This document shows, piece after piece, positions 17,893 through 26,812 of a stretch of DNA of 64,000 nucleotides. Position 1 is the first letter of the stretch. The number at the start of each line of letters is the position of its first letter. The DNA is from Mycobacterium decipiens (lineage in GTDB: Bacteria; Actinomycetota; Actinomycetes; Mycobacteriales; Mycobacteriaceae). The position numbers were made by a program, and so were the translations under genes. Where the stretch lies: contig NZ_OY970459.1 of assembly GCF_963853665.1 (NCBI RefSeq), positions 4,402,001 through 4,466,000 on the forward strand. Direction: 5' to 3'. The notes below the pieces were generated by a model. It searched no databases, had not been told where the DNA came from, and worked only from the letters and a program-made list of their open reading frames with translations.

Positions 17893-19098
17893 CTAAGTGA
17901 CCGCGCCAGCCGTCTTGAGTTCGATGATGCGGTCCCAGTCGAGTCCGAGTTCGGCCAGGATCTCGTCGGTCTGCTCGGCGAATCCCGGCGCCGGCCCGGT
18001 CTGCGGCGCCGTGACGTCGAATTGCACCGGGTTGGAGACCAGTTCGAGTTCTCCTGCGCGCACCAAATACTCGTTTGCCCGGATCTGCGCGTCGTCGGCC
18101 GCTTGCAGGGTATCCTGCACCGGCGCCCAAGGTCCCGCGAGCGTCGCAAAGCGTTCGCTCCACTCGGCAAGCGTGCGTGTTGCGATGACTTTGGTCAAGA
18201 TCTCCACAGCATCGGCGGTATTGGCGGAGATTTTTTCGGGGGTGTCAAAGCGTGGATCGTTGGCCAGCTCGGGCCGGTCGATGTGCCGGCACACATCGGC
18301 CCAGTACTTGGTCGGCTGCATCATCACCAGGGAGATGTAGCGGCCGTCGGCCGTCGGGTACACCCCCACGAGAGGGTTCACGGGTGAGCCGTGTATGCCG
18401 GGCGGCGGCGCTTGCATGAGCTGACCAAGGTGCTTGGTCAACGCCACCGTGTGACCCAGCGACCACAGGCCGCTGCCCAGCAACGACACGTCGACGACGG
18501 ACGGTTCGCCGGTGCGCTCGCGTTTGAGCAACGCCGCCGCGATGCCGCCGGCGAGGTTGGTGCCGGAGATGGTGTCGCCGTAGGCCGGTCCAGGCGGATT
18601 GATCGTCCCGGCATAGCCCATCGGAGTGATGGTGGCGGCGGTTCCGGCACGACACCAGAAGGCCGTCATGTCGTAGCCACCTTTGCCGGACTCTGCGCCG
18701 CGGGGACCGAGCGCACTGCCGCGCGCGTAGATGATCGACGGGTTGACCGCTTTGATGTCGTCGATGTCGATGCCGAACTTCTGGCGCGCGTCGGGCAGGA
18801 AGCTGGTCAGAAACACGTCGGAGCGGCGGACCAGCTCGTAGAGCACTTCCCTTCCGTCGGGTACCGACATATCCAGTCCGATGCTGCGCTTGCCGCGGTT
18901 GGCGTGCTCGATGTTGGGGTTGGGGTCGCCCTCCACCCGCAGCATGCCGGTCTGCCGCAGGCCGCGCTGCGGATCGCCGGTCACCGCGTGCTCAACCTTG
19001 ATCACATCGGCGCCCCATTCACCCAGCACGGCGCCCGCCGACGGGACGAACCCGTACATGGCGACTTCCAGAACGCGAATGCCTTCCAGTGGTTTCAT
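17893..19098 (-). CDS. CaiB/BaiF family CoA-transferase (type III)
   Basis: A 401-residue type III CoA-transferase that would move CoA between a donor acyl-CoA and a carboxylic acid. The fold signatures LEVAMYGFVPSAGAVLGEWGADVIKVE and KRSIGLDM are present, and Asp175 in PAYGDTISG matches the catalytic aspartate of the family. Its ATG overlaps the stop of the aldehyde dehydrogenase gene by 4 bases, so oxidation of an aldehyde to an acid followed by CoA activation is a natural two-step unit. A near-consensus GAGAATnnnATTCTC site lies upstream of the pair. The substrate is unknown. Confidence 0.92.
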   Translation of the reverse strand: MKPLEGIRVLEVAMYGFVPSAGAVLGEWGADVIKVEHAVTGDPQRGLRQTGMLRVEGDPNPNIEHANRGKRSIGLDMSVPDGREVLYELVRRSDVFLTSFLPDARQKFGIDIDDIKAVNPSIIYARGSALGPRGAESGKGGYDMTAFWCRAGTAATITPMGYAGTINPPGPAYGDTISGTNLAGGIAAALLKRERTGEPSVVDVSLLGSGLWSLGHTVALTKHLGQLMQAPPPGIHGSPVNPLVGVYPTADGRYISLVMMQPTKYWADVCRHIDRPELANDPRFDTPEKISANTADAVEILTKVIATRTLAEWSERFATLAGPWAPVQDTLQAADDAQIRANEYLVRAGELELVSNPVQFDVTAPQTGPAPGFAEQTDEILAELGLDWDRIIELKTAGAVT

Positions 19099-20621
19099 GC
19101 GGGCATCCTCGAAACCGGGACAGCAAAGGTCTTGCGCTCCAAGAACTCCTCCATGCCGGCAACCCCCATTTCGCGGCCAACACCCGACTGCTTGAAGCCC
19201 CCGAACGGGCTATCAGCGCCGAAGTAGTTACCGCCATTGATCGAAAACGATCCGGCGCGGATCCGGCGGGCCACCGCGAGCGCCCGGTCCTGATCGCGAC
19301 TGAAGACGGCCCCGGCCAGTCCATAAATGGAGTTGTTGGCGATCCGCACCGCGTCGTCGTCGTCATCGAATCCGATAACCACGAGGACCGGCCCAAAGAC
19401 CTCCTCCTGGGCGATCTCGCTGTCCGGATCGACACCCGTGAGCAGGGTGGGCGCGTAAAAATAGCCGGGATCGAGTCGCTTGCCGCCGGTGACCAAGGTC
19501 GCGCCGGCCGCGACAGCCCGCGCGACCATGCCGTCAACCTTGTCTCGCTGCCGCTCGTTGATCAGTGGCCCCATGAACGTTCTCGGATCGGCCGGGTCGC
19601 CGTGCCGCACCTTGGCGAAGTTCGCCGCGATGAGCTCGACGATTTCGTCGTGGCGCGAGCGGGGCACCAGCAACCGAGAGGTGAGTGCGCACCCTTGGCC
19701 GGCGTGGGTCACCATACTGAACGCCGCGAACATGCTCGCGGCGGCGAAATCGGCGTCATCGAGCATGATCACTGCCGATTTGCCGCCCAATTCCAGGAAG
19801 ACGCGCTTGACGGTCCCGCTGGCCGCGGCCATGATCCGCCGACCGACCGCGGTTGAGCCGGTAAAGGTGATCACGTCGACATCGGGGCTGGCGGTCAGCG
19901 CTTCTCCGACGGCGGGACGCGACGAACTCAGCACGTTCACCACGCCATCGGGGATGTCGGTGTGCTTGGCGATCAACTCGCCCAGCGCCAGCGTGATCAA
20001 CGGCGTGTCCGGTGCGCCTTTCAGCACCACGGTGCACCCGGCGGCCAGCGCCGGGGACAGCTTGGCCAGCGCGAGCTGGTTCGGGTAGTTGTAGGCGATG
20101 ATGGCCCCCACCACCCCCGCGGCCTCCCGCTCCACCCAGCGGTGATGTTGCATGCCCCGCGATTCCTTTTCGCCGAGGTCCTCGGTGAACCGATAGGTAC
20201 GAAGCAGGTCGGCATAGAACCGCACGATGCCGATCGGCTCATCGAGTTGGGGGCCGTGGGTCAGCGCGCGGGTGGCGCCCACCTCGGCGATCGTCAGGTC
20301 GCGCAACTCCTCGGCGTGGTCGGCCAGCGCCCGATGCAGCTGATCGAGACAGCGGATCCGCAATTCGACATCGGTCGGCCAGGTGGTTGTGTCGAACGCA
20401 CGCCGCGCCGCCGCGATCGCTACCTCGGCCTCGGTCACACCGGCATCCGGAGCGTGGCCCAGGACCACACCGGTGGCGGGATTGATCGACCGGAACGTCG
20501 TGTCGGTCGCGATGAGCCTGCCGTCGATCAACAACCGGCGGTCGGTGTGTGACGCGGCCCCGTCGCCCGCGCGAGCTGGTCGAGCCCGCCTGCTGGCTTC
20601 CGCGGTGTCCTGTGCTGGCAT
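19095..20621 (-). CDS. NAD(P)-dependent aldehyde dehydrogenase
   Basis: A 508-residue aldehyde dehydrogenase. Catalytic and binding residues are visible: Asn178 (AYNYP), Lys201 (VVLKGAP), the general base Glu277 (VFLELGGKS) and nucleophile Cys311 (HAGQGCALTSR). The coenzyme motif FTGSTAVG is intact. It is first in a two-gene operon with the CoA-transferase. An 11/12 match to the palindrome is centred about 46 bases upstream of its start, so it probably belongs to the local catabolic regulon. Likely substrate: an aldehyde derived from P450 oxidation (inference). Confidence 0.94.
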   Translation of the reverse strand: MPAQDTAEASRRARPARAGDGAASHTDRRLLIDGRLIATDTTFRSINPATGVVLGHAPDAGVTEAEVAIAAARRAFDTTTWPTDVELRIRCLDQLHRALADHAEELRDLTIAEVGATRALTHGPQLDEPIGIVRFYADLLRTYRFTEDLGEKESRGMQHHRWVEREAAGVVGAIIAYNYPNQLALAKLSPALAAGCTVVLKGAPDTPLITLALGELIAKHTDIPDGVVNVLSSSRPAVGEALTASPDVDVITFTGSTAVGRRIMAAASGTVKRVFLELGGKSAVIMLDDADFAAASMFAAFSMVTHAGQGCALTSRLLVPRSRHDEIVELIAANFAKVRHGDPADPRTFMGPLINERQRDKVDGMVARAVAAGATLVTGGKRLDPGYFYAPTLLTGVDPDSEIAQEEVFGPVLVVIGFDDDDDAVRIANNSIYGLAGAVFSRDQDRALAVARRIRAGSFSINGGNYFGADSPFGGFKQSGVGREMGVAGMEEFLERKTFAVPVSRMPA

Positions 20622-20659
20622 TGCGGCCCCCGGTCTGGAACTGGAGTGATGACGGTCAC

Positions 20660-20674
20660 GATAATTTCATTCTC
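20660..20674. promoter_or_regulatory. Regulon palindrome GAGAATnnnATTCTC, copy 1 (11/12)
   Basis: GATAATTTCATTCTC matches 11 of the 12 symmetric positions. It sits 39 bases before the aldehyde dehydrogenase start on the minus strand. Confidence 0.7.
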
Positions 20675-20826
20675 ATCTTTGGCGAATCTTACATTCGGTT
20701 TCTGGGAATTCAAGAAGTTCCGGGACCAGTATCAGCTGATCGACCGGCCCCCAAATGGCCCAGACCTCGACCTTTTGACACAGGCTGGGCGTGGTTTTGC
20801 GGTTCGCTTGCGACAATCTCCGCTGC

Positions 20827-20841
20827 GAGAGTATGGTTCTC
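20827..20841. promoter_or_regulatory. Regulon palindrome GAGAATnnnATTCTC, copy 2 (10/12)
   Basis: GAGAGTATGGTTCTC matches 10 of 12 positions and lies 70 bases before the SDR gene at 20911. Confidence 0.55.
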
Positions 20842-20910
20842 ATAATTGTAAGGGAGATTCTTTGTGATCGGGACGACCACGCTCTCACACCGGGCTTGGG
20901 TGGTTAGCAG

Positions 20911-21612
20911 ATGAAGACCGCGGTCGTCACCGGTGGCGGATCCGGCATCGGGCTGACGGTCGCGCGTCGCCTGCGGGCCGACGGCCTGGACGTCGCCATC
21001 ATCGATCTCAAACCGTCCGACCCGGAACTGGCGTATACCGCCGACGTAGCGGACCGTTCGCAGGTCGACGTCGCGCTGTCGGCGATCCGCGACCGGTTGG
21101 GGCCCATCACGATCCTGGTCAACGCCGCCGGCCTGGACGGGTTCAAGCGCTTTAGCAACATCACCTTCGAGGACTGGTCGCGGGTGATCGACGTCAACCT
21201 CAACGGGGTATTCCACACGATTCAGGCCGTGCTGCCCGACATGACTGAGGCCGGCTGGGGACGGATCGTCAACATCTCGTCGTCAAGCACCCATTCCGGC
21301 ACTCCCTATATGGCGCACTACGTGGCGGCCAAATCCGCGGTCAACGGGCTCACCAAGGCGCTAGCGCTCGAATACGGGCCCAGTGGCATCACCGTCAACG
21401 CCGTGGCGCCGGGATTCATCGACACCCCGATGCTGCGCAACGCCGAGGCACACGGCTTTCTCGGTGACATCGAGCAGAACATTGCCACGACCCCGGTGCG
21501 CCGGATGGGCAGACCCGAAGACATCGCCGCCGCGTGTGCCTTTCTGGTGTCAAAAGAGGCTGGCTACATCACCGGTCAGCTATTGGGCGTCAACGGCGGT
21601 CGAAATACCTGA
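20911..21612 (+). CDS. Short-chain dehydrogenase/reductase (SDR)
   Basis: A 233-residue classical SDR. It has the cofactor motif TGGGSGIG (8-15), NAAG, the catalytic Ser in NISSSSTHSG, and YVAAK with the Tyr/Lys pair (YxxxK), plus the NAVAPGFIDTPM loop. Asp at the end of the second strand (AIIDLK) favours NAD. It opens an operon with a ferredoxin and a P450 (17-base gap, then TTGA overlap) and may oxidise the alcohol made by that P450. Confidence 0.92.
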   Translation: MKTAVVTGGGSGIGLTVARRLRADGLDVAIIDLKPSDPELAYTADVADRSQVDVALSAIRDRLGPITILVNAAGLDGFKRFSNITFEDWSRVIDVNLNGVFHTIQAVLPDMTEAGWGRIVNISSSSTHSGTPYMAHYVAAKSAVNGLTKALALEYGPSGITVNAVAPGFIDTPMLRNAEAHGFLGDIEQNIATTPVRRMGRPEDIAAACAFLVSKEAGYITGQLLGVNGGRNT

Positions 21613-21629
21613 GGACGGGAGGAGACACC

Positions 21630-21860
21630 GTGAGGGTTTGGGTCGATCCACAACGCTGCCAAGGCCACACGCTGTGCGCGATGATCGCTCCGGATTCTTT
21701 CCAGCTCAGCGACCTCGACGGTAGCTCGTCGGCGATCAGCGAAGTGGTTCCGGGCGAGCAACAGGACCAGGTCGCCGAAGCCGTGCGCTCCTGCCCGGAG
21801 CAGGCCATCGTCATCACCGACGACGCCGTGCCTGAAGCACCACGGGAGACAGTGCGTTGA
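21630..21860 (+). CDS. 3Fe-4S type ferredoxin, probable P450 partner
   Basis: A 76-residue ferredoxin with Cys10-QGHTL-Cys16 and a distant Cys55-Pro, the C-x5-C...CP pattern of mycobacterial P450-associated ferredoxins (His13 in the variable ligand position). GTG 21630 is preceded by GGGAGGAG at a good distance; longer forms are spurious. Its stop overlaps the TTG start of the P450 (TTGA), strongly suggesting that it delivers electrons to that enzyme. Confidence 0.9.
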   Translation: MRVWVDPQRCQGHTLCAMIAPDSFQLSDLDGSSSAISEVVPGEQQDQVAEAVRSCPEQAIVITDDAVPEAPRETVR

Positions 21861-23242
21861 GCGGCCAGGATGCCGGTAGCCAGAGCGCTCGGAAACAGAA
21901 CCGGTATCACTTCGACCGGCACTCTCCGGAGTACCGGATGCAGTTCAAGAGCATCACCGAAGAGATGCACGCCAAGTGCCCGATGGCGTGGAGCGACACC
22001 TACGGCGGGCACTGGGTCGCCGCGGGTAGCCACGAGGTGTTCGAACTCGCCCGTTGCCCTGCGGTCTCCAACGACCACGACATCAACGGCGAACGCCGCG
22101 GCTACAAGGGCATCGCGATCCCGTCGGCCAGCCGGGTCAACGGCGTACGGGGCGGCATCCTGGAAATGGACGACCCCGAGCACCGCACCTACCGCAACGT
22201 CCTCAACCCGTATCTGTCACCGGCCGCGGTCAAGCGCTGGGAGCCGTTCATCGATGACGTGACACGCGCCTGCATCGACGAGAAGATCGAGCATGGCCGC
22301 ATCGACTTCGTCGACGATCTGGCCAACATCGTGCCCGCCGTCCTGACCCTGGCGATCATGGGGATCCCGCTGAAGAAGTGGAAGCTGTACAGCGAGCCAG
22401 TCCATGCCGCGGTGTACACCCCCGAGCACTCCCCGGATATCCAGCGGGTCACCGAGATGCACCGGCAGATGGGCCTCGACCTGGTCAACAACATGATCGA
22501 GATTCGCAACAATCCCCGACCCGGTGTGGTGAACGCCCTCGTCGAGATGCGGATCGACGGCGAGCCCGCCCCCGATCTGGAGATCCTCGGGAATCTCGGG
22601 TTGGTCATCGGCGGCGGCTTCGACACCACGACGGCACTGACTGCCCATGCGCTGGAATGGCTTTCGGAGAACCCGGACCAGCGAGAGCGACTGCGGCGAA
22701 ATCGCGAGACCCTCCTCGATCCGGCAACCGAAGAGTTTCTACGCTACTTTACGCCGGCGCCCGGTGACGGCAGGACATTCTCGGCCGACGTCGAACTCGA
22801 TGGCGTGCGACCCAAAGAGGGTGAGCGGCTGTGGATTTCGTGGGCAATGGCCAATCGTGACCCCTCGGTATTCCCCGACCCGGACACCATCATCCTGGAT
22901 CGTAAGGGAAACCGGCACTTCAGCTTTGGAATCGGAATTCACCGATGCATCGGATCGAACGTGGCTCGTACCGTGTTCAAATCGATGCTTACCGCGGTCC
23001 TCGACCGGATGGCCGACTACCGTTGCGACCCCGATGGCGCCGTTCACTATGAGACCATCGGCGTCATCCAGGGCATGCGAAAGCTGCCGGCGACCTTCAG
23101 ACCCGGGCGCCGACTGGGACCCGGTCTCGACGACACCCTCGGCCAGTTGCAGCACATCTGCGATGAGCAGGGACTCGCCAGGCCCGTCACCGAACGCAAA
23201 GAGGCTGCGGTGATCCCGCGAGCAGACGCAGAATCGCACTAA
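21857..23242 (+). CDS. Cytochrome P450
   Basis: A 461-residue P450. It has the I-helix GGGFDTTT (252-259), ExxR at E293-R296, and the heme loop FSFGIGIHRCIG with Cys364. It starts at TTG 21857 overlapping the ferredoxin stop, and is longer than usual at both ends. The last codons (PRADAESH) are the left arm of the large hairpin at 23217-23278, so the C-terminal tail seems to be dictated by a terminator-like element. It forms a unit with the SDR and ferredoxin; substrate unknown. Confidence 0.93.
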   Translation: MSGQDAGSQSARKQNRYHFDRHSPEYRMQFKSITEEMHAKCPMAWSDTYGGHWVAAGSHEVFELARCPAVSNDHDINGERRGYKGIAIPSASRVNGVRGGILEMDDPEHRTYRNVLNPYLSPAAVKRWEPFIDDVTRACIDEKIEHGRIDFVDDLANIVPAVLTLAIMGIPLKKWKLYSEPVHAAVYTPEHSPDIQRVTEMHRQMGLDLVNNMIEIRNNPRPGVVNALVEMRIDGEPAPDLEILGNLGLVIGGGFDTTTALTAHALEWLSENPDQRERLRRNRETLLDPATEEFLRYFTPAPGDGRTFSADVELDGVRPKEGERLWISWAMANRDPSVFPDPDTIILDRKGNRHFSFGIGIHRCIGSNVARTVFKSMLTAVLDRMADYRCDPDGAVHYETIGVIQGMRKLPATFRPGRRLGPGLDDTLGQLQHICDEQGLARPVTERKEAAVIPRADAESH

Positions 23243-23278
23243 ATCGCAAGCGATTGTGCGATTCTGCGTCTGCTCGCG
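23217..23278. terminator. Very long hairpin, bidirectional terminator candidate
   Basis: Arms CGCGAGCAGACGCAGAATCG... (23217-23239) and its exact complement (23256-23278) make a perfect 23-bp stem. Within it AATCGC-aa-GCGATT adds 6 bp with a 2-base loop after a 2-base bulge (23240-23241). It separates the convergent P450 and acyl-CoA dehydrogenase genes. Confidence 0.88.
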
Positions 23279-23282
23279 CTAC

Positions 23283-24458
23283 TCAGCCGCGGGGTAGACC
23301 CAGCACGCGTTGGGCGATGATGTTGCGTTGGATCTCCGATGTGCCGCCGGCGATGGTGCCGGAGAAGCTGCGGGCATAGCGCTCGAACCAACTGGCGAAA
23401 TAGTGGTCCAGGTTCATCGGCTCATATGGTCCGGTCAGCGCGGGTTGGACGAGTCCATCGGCGCCGGCAGCGGACAGCGCGCGTTCGCACGCGCGTAGCT
23501 CCGCCTCCGAACCGAGCAACTTGAGCACCGACAGCGCGGCCACATCGTCTTCACCACGAGCGGCACCAGCCAGGGCTACCGAACCCAAGAGGCGCAAGGC
23601 CAGTTTGTCCATGACCGCGGTGGCATACCAGTCGCGGTCGAGCGGTGTGGCGGGATGGAAATCGGCGATCAGGTTGTCCAGCCGATCCGCAAAGCCGAGC
23701 CACATCATCGTGCGCTCATGGCCGAGGGAGCCGTTGGCCACCCGCCAGCCCTGGTTGATCGGCCCGACGAGGTTCTCCACCGGGACCCGCACATCTGAGA
23801 AGAACACCTCGTTGAAATCCAGGTCATCGACCGAGCAGATGGACGGAAAGGGCCGCCGTAGCACACCCGGGGTATCGGTCGGGATCAGTAATGCACTGAT
23901 GCCCTTGTGCTTTGGTGCATCGGGATCGGTGCGCACAAAGGTCAGTAGCACATCGGCATCGTGTGCTCCCGAGGTCCACACCTTCTGTCCATTGACGACG
24001 AAGTGATCGCCGTCCAGCACGGCTCGGGTACGTAGCGAAGCCAGATCAGAGCCCGCACTCGGCTCGCTCATACCCAGTGAAGCGGTGATCTGCGCCCTGA
24101 GTATCGGCACCGCCCAGCGGTGTTTCTGTTCGTCGCTACCGAACGACAGCAGCGACGCCGCAACGATATTCACTCCCTGCGGGTTGAAACTGTGATAGAT
24201 CCGTCGGCGACACAGTTCTTCGAGGTGAACGAACTGCTGGACGATCGTCGCGTTGCGCCCGCCGAATTCCGGTGGCTGGCCGGGCAGCAACCACCCGTGG
24301 TCGAACAGCAGCCTCTGCCAGCGACGCGCCCATTGCGGCATATGAGAGACCGAGCGGGGACGCTCGTACGTTTCGCTCGCGTCGGGCAGATTCTCGTCGA
24401 GAAACGCCGCAAACTCCGCCCGGAAGTCCTCGACGTCGGAATCAAAAGTCAGCTGCAC
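23283..24458 (-). CDS. Acyl-CoA dehydrogenase, large (FAD/catalytic-type) subunit
   Basis: A 391-residue acyl-CoA dehydrogenase with the complete fold: N-terminal helices, FAD and substrate motifs SLGMSEPSAGSDLAS and NGQKVWTSGA, and the C-terminal IAGGTSEIQRNIIAQRVLGL. I place the start at GTG 24458 (MQLTFDSDVEDF), overlapping the upstream gene by 17 bases; the frame stays open to 24677 but that part is not dehydrogenase-like. With the next gene it resembles the FadE pairs that form alpha2beta2 enzymes acting on steroid or branched side-chain CoA esters. It closely resembles the 50568-51467 gene, which lacks a 100-residue block. Confidence 0.93.
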   Translation of the reverse strand: MQLTFDSDVEDFRAEFAAFLDENLPDASETYERPRSVSHMPQWARRWQRLLFDHGWLLPGQPPEFGGRNATIVQQFVHLEELCRRRIYHSFNPQGVNIVAASLLSFGSDEQKHRWAVPILRAQITASLGMSEPSAGSDLASLRTRAVLDGDHFVVNGQKVWTSGAHDADVLLTFVRTDPDAPKHKGISALLIPTDTPGVLRRPFPSICSVDDLDFNEVFFSDVRVPVENLVGPINQGWRVANGSLGHERTMMWLGFADRLDNLIADFHPATPLDRDWYATAVMDKLALRLLGSVALAGAARGEDDVAALSVLKLLGSEAELRACERALSAAGADGLVQPALTGPYEPMNLDHYFASWFERYARSFSGTIAGGTSEIQRNIIAQRVLGLPRG

Positions 24459-25440
24459 GGTATTCCTCGGCGATCTGCACCCGATGCTCCGCCGCGCCGC
24501 CAAGCATGAGCTCACCCGCTTTGGCCCGCTTGAGCGCGAACTGCAGGTCGTTCTCCCAAGTGAATCCCATTGCGCCGAAGAGCTGCAAGCCATGGCGGAA
24601 CACCAGCTCTTGACACTCACCCGCCGCCGCCTTGGCCATCGCGGCCGCCAACCGCCGCCGGGGATCATCGGCCGCAATCGTCAACGCCGCAAAGTACGTC
24701 AATGCCCGGGCTCGCCGCACCGCGACGTGCATATCCGCGGCCTTGTGCTGGACGGCCTGGAATGAACCGATCGGAACGCCGAATTGATGACGGTTGCGGA
24801 CATGGTCGAGCACCAGCTCCAGAATACGTTGGCAGGCACCGACCATCGTGATGGCCATGCCGGTCAATGCGATATGACGGGCCCGCTCCCGGTCCACCGT
24901 TACCCGGGCGCTGTCGGGAACTCGAACCTCGCAGAACGACAGATCGGCGACATGCAAAACCGGGTCGAATACCGCTTCGCGTCGAGCCGACGCCTGACCG
25001 GCCCCCGCGATGAACACTCCGGCATCGGTCGCCACCGCCAACCTGTCGACGCGATCGCCGTCGAGAATATGGCGCGCCGTACCGTCCAACACCCAACCCT
25101 CGGCGTCCCGGCACGCCGTCACACCGCTATACACAGCGGTACCCGACTGGTGCGGATCGAACCGGTCGGCGGCCAACGGGGCGAACTGGCTCATCGTCGC
25201 CAGGAATGGGGTGGGATCGGTGGCGCGGCCCAGCTCTTCGAACACAATTGCCAGCTCCACCGCGCGGGCCGGTTCGTTCAGCTCGGTCCAGCCGAGGTCC
25301 ACGTAGACCTTCCATAGCGGGCTCGAGTCGGCACCGTTCTCGGCGACGCCGCGCACCAGCGACGGCGGACACTGCCTGGTGACGACATCGCGAACGGTGT
25401 GCTGCCACAGCCGCTGATCAGCATCGAATTCCAACAGCAT
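24442..25440 (-). CDS. Acyl-CoA dehydrogenase, small partner subunit
   Basis: A 332-residue acyl-CoA dehydrogenase of the shorter partner type. The N-terminal domain is degenerate, but the C-terminal helical domain carries RNRHQFGVPIGSFQAVQHKA (FAD contact) and LQLFGAMGFTWENDLQ. ATG 25440 is preceded by GGAGG. The large subunit begins inside its 3' end. A perfect GAGAATnnnATTCTC palindrome lies 34 bases upstream. Likely heteromer with the neighbour, desaturating an acyl-CoA of unknown structure. Confidence 0.92.
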   Translation of the reverse strand: MLLEFDADQRLWQHTVRDVVTRQCPPSLVRGVAENGADSSPLWKVYVDLGWTELNEPARAVELAIVFEELGRATDPTPFLATMSQFAPLAADRFDPHQSGTAVYSGVTACRDAEGWVLDGTARHILDGDRVDRLAVATDAGVFIAGAGQASARREAVFDPVLHVADLSFCEVRVPDSARVTVDRERARHIALTGMAITMVGACQRILELVLDHVRNRHQFGVPIGSFQAVQHKAADMHVAVRRARALTYFAALTIAADDPRRRLAAAMAKAAAGECQELVFRHGLQLFGAMGFTWENDLQFALKRAKAGELMLGGAAEHRVQIAEEYRAADF

Positions 25441-25473
25441 CGCAGGCCGCCTCCTGTCCTCACCCCGTGTTGC

Positions 25474-25488
25474 GAGAATATCATTCTC
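25474..25488. promoter_or_regulatory. Regulon palindrome GAGAATnnnATTCTC, copy 3 (perfect)
   Basis: GAGAATATCATTCTC has 12/12 symmetric positions. It is 34 bases before the acyl-CoA dehydrogenase pair and 71 bases before the SnoaL-like gene, so it may control both divergent units. Confidence 0.8.
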
Positions 25489-25558
25489 TGATCCGGAAGT
25501 AGTAATCTCTAAAACTGGCTACTCGGGTATTGATCGCGCATCGACGAAGGGACCGCAT

Positions 25559-26044
25559 ATGGTGGAGGCCGCAACAACGCTGTGCGAGATCGAGGCGATC
25601 AAGCAACTCAAGGCTCGATACTGCCCGACACCTGGACACCAAGCGGTGGGACGACTGCTCTTCACCGACGGTTTCGTGAGCGACACGTCGCAGTCCGGCG
25701 GGAAGCTGATCCGCGGTGCCGACGAGTTTGTGTCCTATGTGCGCAACGCCCTGGGAACACAGCCCACGGTGCATCAGGTGCACGCGCTGGAGATCGCGCT
25801 GACGTCGGCAACGACCGCGATCGGCGTATGGGCGCTCGAGGATGTGGTGCGGGTGGCCCCGGCCGTCAATCTCAATGGGCGCGGTCACTACCACGAAACC
25901 TATGAGAAGATCGACGGCCGCTGGCTCATCAAGACCTCCAGGCTGACCCGACTACGGGAGGATGTGTTCAATCCCCTTTTCTCCGTACGGATCTCGCCTC
26001 AACTGTGCAAGGTGGGCGCGGCCGTAGCACGCAGGTTCGGCTGA
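25559..26044 (+). CDS. SnoaL-like (NTF2 fold) protein with a locally shifted segment
   Basis: A 161-residue NTF2/SnoaL-like protein; members are isomerases, hydratases or small-ligand binders. The flanks fit well (IEAIKQLKARYC and LFTDGFVSDTSQSGG, later HYHETYEKIDGRWLIKTSRLTR). Residues 23-33 (PTPGHQAVGRL) do not fit, whereas the +1 frame across 25626-25655 reads RHLDTKRWDD, the expected family sequence. A one-base insertion followed by a compensating loss therefore seems to have scrambled about 11 residues without breaking the frame. The protein may be damaged, or the sequence may contain two indel errors. Confidence 0.8.
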   Translation: MVEAATTLCEIEAIKQLKARYCPTPGHQAVGRLLFTDGFVSDTSQSGGKLIRGADEFVSYVRNALGTQPTVHQVHALEIALTSATTAIGVWALEDVVRVAPAVNLNGRGHYHETYEKIDGRWLIKTSRLTRLREDVFNPLFSVRISPQLCKVGAAVARRFG

Positions 26045-26078
26045 TGACCCGCCTGTTCGAGGCAGCCATATCTACCGA

Positions 26079-26372
26079 TTAGCAAGGGCCGCTGGGAATC
26101 CCACGCGCGGGTGCGGTTTCCTGTGTTCGCATCGACCGCGGGAAGGGCACCCGATAGGGAAATGGCGACGAGTATGAGTTCACGATATCTCCCAGTAACG
26201 CGTTGGGGACGTATTGGGGCAATTTCGGCAATGGGTTCAGCACCGGATGGCCGGGCGGAACTGCGAAATTGAACGCAGTCGCCATATCGCCGACCAAGCC
26301 GTCCCGCCAGGCGGTGAGGCTGGGCACCGCCCGTACTTCGCGGCACGACGCGATTTCCCGGCGATAAGCGAA
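26079..26372 (-). pseudogene. C-terminal remnant of a phosphoesterase (phospholipase C-like) gene
   Basis: A stretch of about 97 codons, bounded upstream by TAG at 26373-26375, reads [19 protein letters not shown] followed by [10 protein letters not shown]. This resembles the end of bacterial phospholipase C/acid phosphatase-like phosphoesterases, where a SxWR...GDMTxAFNF segment closes the protein. The rest of the enzyme is absent, so this looks like a relic. The family assignment is from memory of the motif and is tentative. Confidence 0.4.
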
Positions 26373-26812
26373 CTATCCGCATAACGCCCTCTCCGCCTAC
26401 CACCGAGCCACCATATGTTGACCGCTATCGATTGATCTGGCTGGCACACAAGCAAGCTCCCCAACGGCCAAACCGCATGGATCCCCAGCCACCACTCGAC
26501 CACGGCCAACCCCGAACCAATAGCCACCGCCAACCCGAACGCCTCTTCCACAACGACGAACCTGATACTTGGCGGGCTCGTCACGGTGCCACGTTCGCGG
26601 AAGCCGTTGGCGTGATGGACTTCTGGCCACTTTGGCACGGGCGGCGAGATCTTCACCAGGCTCGACACCACCCCGCGAAGCGTAGGATGGTAATTGGAAT
26701 TGCCGGACGGCGAGCATGGGCTTCGCCTGGCGTCGCGCCTTTCATCAGAGCAGCGAAGCGCCGTCACAGTCGCCGAAGCTCATCGCTCATCAAGCGATCA
26801 GGGAGCCACGAG
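26373..26812. other. Decayed or non-coding stretch
   Basis: About 440 bases between the phosphoesterase remnant and the DUF4189 gene. Open frames exist on both strands, but none has a recognisable domain, a good start, or mycobacterial protein character. One minus-strand frame has a short hydrophobic run but nothing to name it. It may be eroded coding sequence. Confidence 0.4.

Noticed and set aside
24459..24677. N-terminal extension of the acyl-CoA dehydrogenase frame.
   Set aside because: The extension is low-complexity Arg/Ser shadow of the partner gene; conserved sequence begins at GTG 24458.
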